A stretch of DNA of 64,000 nt from an uncultured Clostridia bacterium (lineage in GTDB: Bacteria; Bacillota; Clostridia; UMGS1810), in contig CAKSJG010000002.1 of assembly GCA_934463165.1 (NCBI GenBank), positions 124,001 to 188,000 of the forward strand, written 5' to 3'. The position numbers and the translations under genes are program-made. This document shows, in pieces, positions 61,315 through 64,000 of the stretch; position 1 is the stretch's first letter, and each line of letters opens with the position of its first letter. Under the pieces are notes generated by a model. That model saw nothing but the letters and a program-made list of their open reading frames with translations. It made no database searches and was not told the DNA's origin.

Positions 61315-63021
61315 TCAGGATTGAATTTTGTCGGCATTAAATTTAATATTTTGCGGAAATTTTTTTTCAAAATCGCCGAGATTTGAGAAAACATCGTTTT
61401 TACCGACGGTTTCCGAGGCGATACTGCGTGAGTAAACAACATTGATTACGGGACAATTTTCAAATATTGAACTAATAACGTCTTTTATTACATTCATATT
61501 CTCATTTTGCATAATCCTGTGTTTCTTTTCTTCATCATCAACCGTTATGCAAAGCTTTTCGCCGTCCGCCGATGCATGTGCGGCATACAGATCGGTATAA
61601 AGCAATATCTTTCCGCCCGAGCTTATTTTCGTAAGAATCTCACTCCAGCGTTTCAATATCTCAGATGCCAAATTATCCGCTGACGGCAGTTCGGGTTTTG
61701 CCGCGCTTTTTTGGCGGGATTCCGTTTTTTTAACATTTTTATTGTCTAAGGCAATATTTTCTCCGGTTTGTCGGTTTGAATCAGATAATATGCCGCTTTC
61801 GGGATCAGACACAAAACGTTCGGATTTTACATCCGATGAGCGATCATCCGAAGCGTTAATTTTAACTTCCCCCGATTCAATTTCGGCGAGTCTCTTTTCC
61901 AAAGCGGAAATACGCATAAGCAAAGAATCCGAATCTGAATTTATTTCCGGTGAAGAAAGCTTTATCAGAGAGCATTCGCAAATCACCCTCTGAGATGTCA
62001 TATTTTTAAACGCCGACAGACATTCACCCATTGTATCAATATAATATATAAGAGTCGGAATGTCAAAATCATCGGCACATTTTGAAAGAAGATCTCTTTT
62101 AATCCTGCTGACAGCAAATTCATCCTTGTTTACTTTATACATAAGAATTTCACGAAATGTGAGAAGCAGACCGTTTGCAATGTTATCACAGTTTTTGCCC
62201 GAATTGACGCAGTCATTGAATTTTTTGAGAAGCGTCTCCGTGTCTCTTTTTGCTATGTACGAAGCGAAGTCATATAAAATAACATCATCAACCGCTCCGA
62301 CGGTATCAGTAACATCATCAACAGTCAGATTATCGTTTGAAAAAGCAAGACATCTGTCTAAAATACTTAAGGAATCACGCATGGAGCCGTCGCCGAGAAA
62401 TGCAACATATTCAAGAGCGTCATCATCTGCAGATATACCCTCTCCGGACAATATTTTTTTTAAGTTACCGACGATATCGCCTATGCTTATTGTTTTAAAA
62501 TCAAACCTCTGACACCTTGAAAGTATCGTGGCGGGAATTTTCTGAACCTCTGTTGTTGCAAGAATAAAAATAACATGAGACGGGGGCTCTTCTATTGTTT
62601 TGAGAAGTGCGTTAAATGCTCCCTTGGAAAGCATGTGAACCTCGTCTATGATATATACTTTATATTTGCCAGATGCCGGAAGATACTGAAGGGAATCTAT
62701 AATATTTCTGACATTGTCAACACCCGTGTTCGATGCTGCGTCAATCTCCTGAACATCAAGGCTTGTCTCATTTAATATTTCTTTGCAGTTTTCGCATTCA
62801 TTGCAGGGATTGCCATCTTTCGGATTAAGACAATTAACGGCACGGCTGAGTATTTTTGCCGTTGTTGTTTTACCCGTGCCCCTTGTACCGGTAAACAGAT
62901 ATGCATGTGCCACCCTTCCGGAGCATATTTCATTTTTTATCGTATCAACAATGTGACCCTGCCCTATAACATCATCAAAAACAAGCGGTCTCCACTTGCG
63001 ATACAAAGCCTGATATGCCAA
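61315..63021 (-). CDS. dnaX: DNA polymerase III subunit gamma/tau
   Basis: 568 residues from a TTG at 63021 (GGAGGTG upstream; the frame starts 18 bases earlier with no signal). AAA+ motifs: Walker A GTRGTGKTTTAKILSRA, zinc module CLNPKDGNPCNECENC, Walker B IIDEVHMLS, sensor 1 FILATTE, and helical collar. The tau tail after about residue 360 is charged. It loads the sliding clamp. No slippery A-run of the type that makes gamma in E. coli is noted. Downstream of SRP RNA as in Bacillus. Confidence 0.95.
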   Translation of the reverse strand: MAYQALYRKWRPLVFDDVIGQGHIVDTIKNEICSGRVAHAYLFTGTRGTGKTTTAKILSRAVNCLNPKDGNPCNECENCKEILNETSLDVQEIDAASNTGVDNVRNIIDSLQYLPASGKYKVYIIDEVHMLSKGAFNALLKTIEEPPSHVIFILATTEVQKIPATILSRCQRFDFKTISIGDIVGNLKKILSGEGISADDDALEYVAFLGDGSMRDSLSILDRCLAFSNDNLTVDDVTDTVGAVDDVILYDFASYIAKRDTETLLKKFNDCVNSGKNCDNIANGLLLTFREILMYKVNKDEFAVSRIKRDLLSKCADDFDIPTLIYYIDTMGECLSAFKNMTSQRVICECSLIKLSSPEINSDSDSLLMRISALEKRLAEIESGEVKINASDDRSSDVKSERFVSDPESGILSDSNRQTGENIALDNKNVKKTESRQKSAAKPELPSADNLASEILKRWSEILTKISSGGKILLYTDLYAAHASADGEKLCITVDDEEKKHRIMQNENMNVIKDVISSIFENCPVINVVYSRSIASETVGKNDVFSNLGDFEKKFPQNIKFNADKIQS

Positions 63022-63057
63022 TTTTACACACCTCCGCAAAAAATTACAATTACATTT

Positions 63058-63330
63058 AAAAAAAGTCGTACATCCTTAAATCGAATTATCGCTCCTATGC
63101 GTTACCTGCCAGTTAACTCAGAGCGGGCACCCTCGCGGCACATGCATAACACTGCTTATGGCTGCTTGATTCCTCACCTGACCAGGTTCACAGGAATGCA
63201 TTGCGCAAGACCCGCCCGTCAACATCACTTAACAGGCACATTCATAAAATCGATAACCCTCAATAAGGATATAACCCTTGCTATAGCGGATTGCAAGTAC
63301 AGGGCACCGCTACCGCCCCGGCTGTACGAC
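63058..63330 (-). ncRNA. ffs: Signal recognition particle RNA, long Bacillus-type
   Basis: About 266 bases on the minus strand. The outer arms GTCGTACA (63330-63323) and TGTACGAC (63072-63065) pair and are followed by a T-run, which terminates it. The helix 8 signature GGTCAGGTGAGGAATCAAGC followed by AGCC is clear. The length and the 5' GGGGCGGTAGCGGTGCCCTG region indicate an Alu domain (helices 1-4), as in Bacillus and Clostridia. It guides membrane-protein translation together with Ffh. It lies next to dnaX. Confidence 0.92.
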
Positions 63331-63636
63331 TTATATATTATACTACAAAAATTCGGAAATATCAAGAAAAAAATAGTATTTACACTAACTTTATTTATTT
63401 TGATTAAATATAGTCGGTATCATATGGCTAATATGTTTAATTTTATTGGTATGCAAAACATGTATCTTTCATGTTTAAAACATTTAAATATAAGTTGCTT
63501 AACACACCTGTCAGATAAAAAATACATGTAATATTCGTTAATATTACATAATGCCATTTACATAAATTTTATGATATAATTATATCAGCAAACGGAAGGC
63601 GAAAAAACAACACTTAAAGTCAGGAGGAAGTTTTAA
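63331..63636. other. 306-base gap without a gene
   Basis: AT-rich intergenic sequence between the divergent SRP RNA and MGMT genes. It must hold promoters for both. AGGAGG at 63623-63628 is the ribosome site of the MGMT gene. A TATAAT-like element occurs near 63575, but the spacing to a -35 is not convincing. No hairpin, repeat or tRNA is seen. Confidence 0.6.
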
Positions 63637-64000
63637 ATGATTTATACATACGAATACAATTCACCGCTCGGAACGATAACACTTGCCTGCGACGGCGAAT
63701 TTATTATGGGACTGTGGTTTAACGGTCAGAGACATTTCGGAAACATATTACCCGAAAAAACGGAGATGAAAGACCATCCGCTTTTTTTCGATGCAAAGCG
63801 ATGGCTTGATATATATTTCTCGGGAAGTGAGCCTGATTTTCTTCCGCCGCTGCGCTATGATTCGACGCCGTTTCGCAAAGCAGTATGTAATATTATGCTG
63901 ACCATCTCCTACGGAAAAACCATGACATACGGCGAAATTGCATCGGAAATTGCAAAACAAAAGGGAATTGAAAAAATGTCGGCACAAGCTGTCGGCGGTG
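63637..64000 (+). CDS. Methylated-DNA-protein cysteine methyltransferase, N-terminal part
   Basis: The first 121 codons are visible; the gene runs off the right edge. Start MIYTYEYNSPLGTITLACDG and the HTH part FRKAVCNIMLTISYGKTMTY followed by AQAVGG match the Ada/Ogt/MGMT fold. The active-site PCHR lies just past the end of the window. AGGAGG precedes the ATG. It repairs O6-methylguanine by transferring the methyl group to its own cysteine. Confidence 0.9.
   Translation, partial: MIYTYEYNSPLGTITLACDGEFIMGLWFNGQRHFGNILPEKTEMKDHPLFFDAKRWLDIYFSGSEPDFLPPLRYDSTPFRKAVCNIMLTISYGKTMTYGEIASEIAKQKGIEKMSAQAVGG

Noticed and set aside
1..64000. CRISPR arrays, tRNA or rRNA genes, integrases, prophage genes
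   Set aside because: None was seen: no regular spaced repeats, no tRNA cloverleaf, and no recombinase or phage structural ORF in the window.

Overview
The window reads as chromosome of a spore-forming, low-to-mid GC member of the Firmicutes, class Clostridia. It carries the mother-cell sporulation genes yqfC, yqfD and ylbJ, a YabE-like G5/3D protein, a long Bacillus-type SRP RNA beside dnaX, an S-layer-homology (SLH) surface protein and many AraC regulators. The genus cannot be told from sequence reading alone. Most genes lie on the minus strand.

Layout. (1) 1-4.9 kb: a dnaD-dnaC replication pair, a quinone-oxidoreductase-like gene and small regulators. (2) 5.0-27.6 kb: a carbohydrate-degradation region with mannose-6-phosphate isomerase, two GH78 rhamnosidase-type enzymes, a GH20 hexosaminidase, an SGNH esterase, a GH2 enzyme, two large secreted CBM-type proteins and a secreted PL8 polysaccharide lyase. 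It includes one decayed divergent regulator/glycosidase pair and an in-frame stop that cuts off the last domain of the lyase. (3) 27.6-31.8 kb: repeats, two tandem AraC paralogues and an MFS transporter. (4) 32.0-40.0 kb: a B12 module. A cobalamin riboswitch precedes an SLH-anchored protein with the domain logic of transcobalamin/intrinsic factor, next to metF, a MetH activation protein and metH. (5) 40.1-44.8 kb: a 39-residue Q/N-rich gene, a second long repeat copy with a MITE-like insertion, two divergent AraC genes, and a 1.7 kb cassette flanked by 90 bp direct repeats. The cassette holds an unrecognised structured leader with terminator/antiterminator geometry and three small genes. (6) 44.8-64 kb: core genes ppdK, recO, era, ybeY, phoH, yqfD, yqfC, ylbJ, yabE-like, rnmV, PFL/ACT pair, rlmB, lysC, thrB, hom, dnaX, SRP RNA and the start of an MGMT gene.

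How they work together: the glycosidases, esterase, lyase and regulators look like one scavenging programme for a rhamnose-, uronate- and hexosamine-containing polysaccharide; the substrate is not settled. Region 4 couples B12-dependent methionine synthesis to a B12-repressed surface protein that may capture corrinoids. The most novel items are the B12 surface protein, the direct-repeat cassette with its riboswitch-like leader, and the family of about 155 bp MITE-like repeats (three full units plus one partial).
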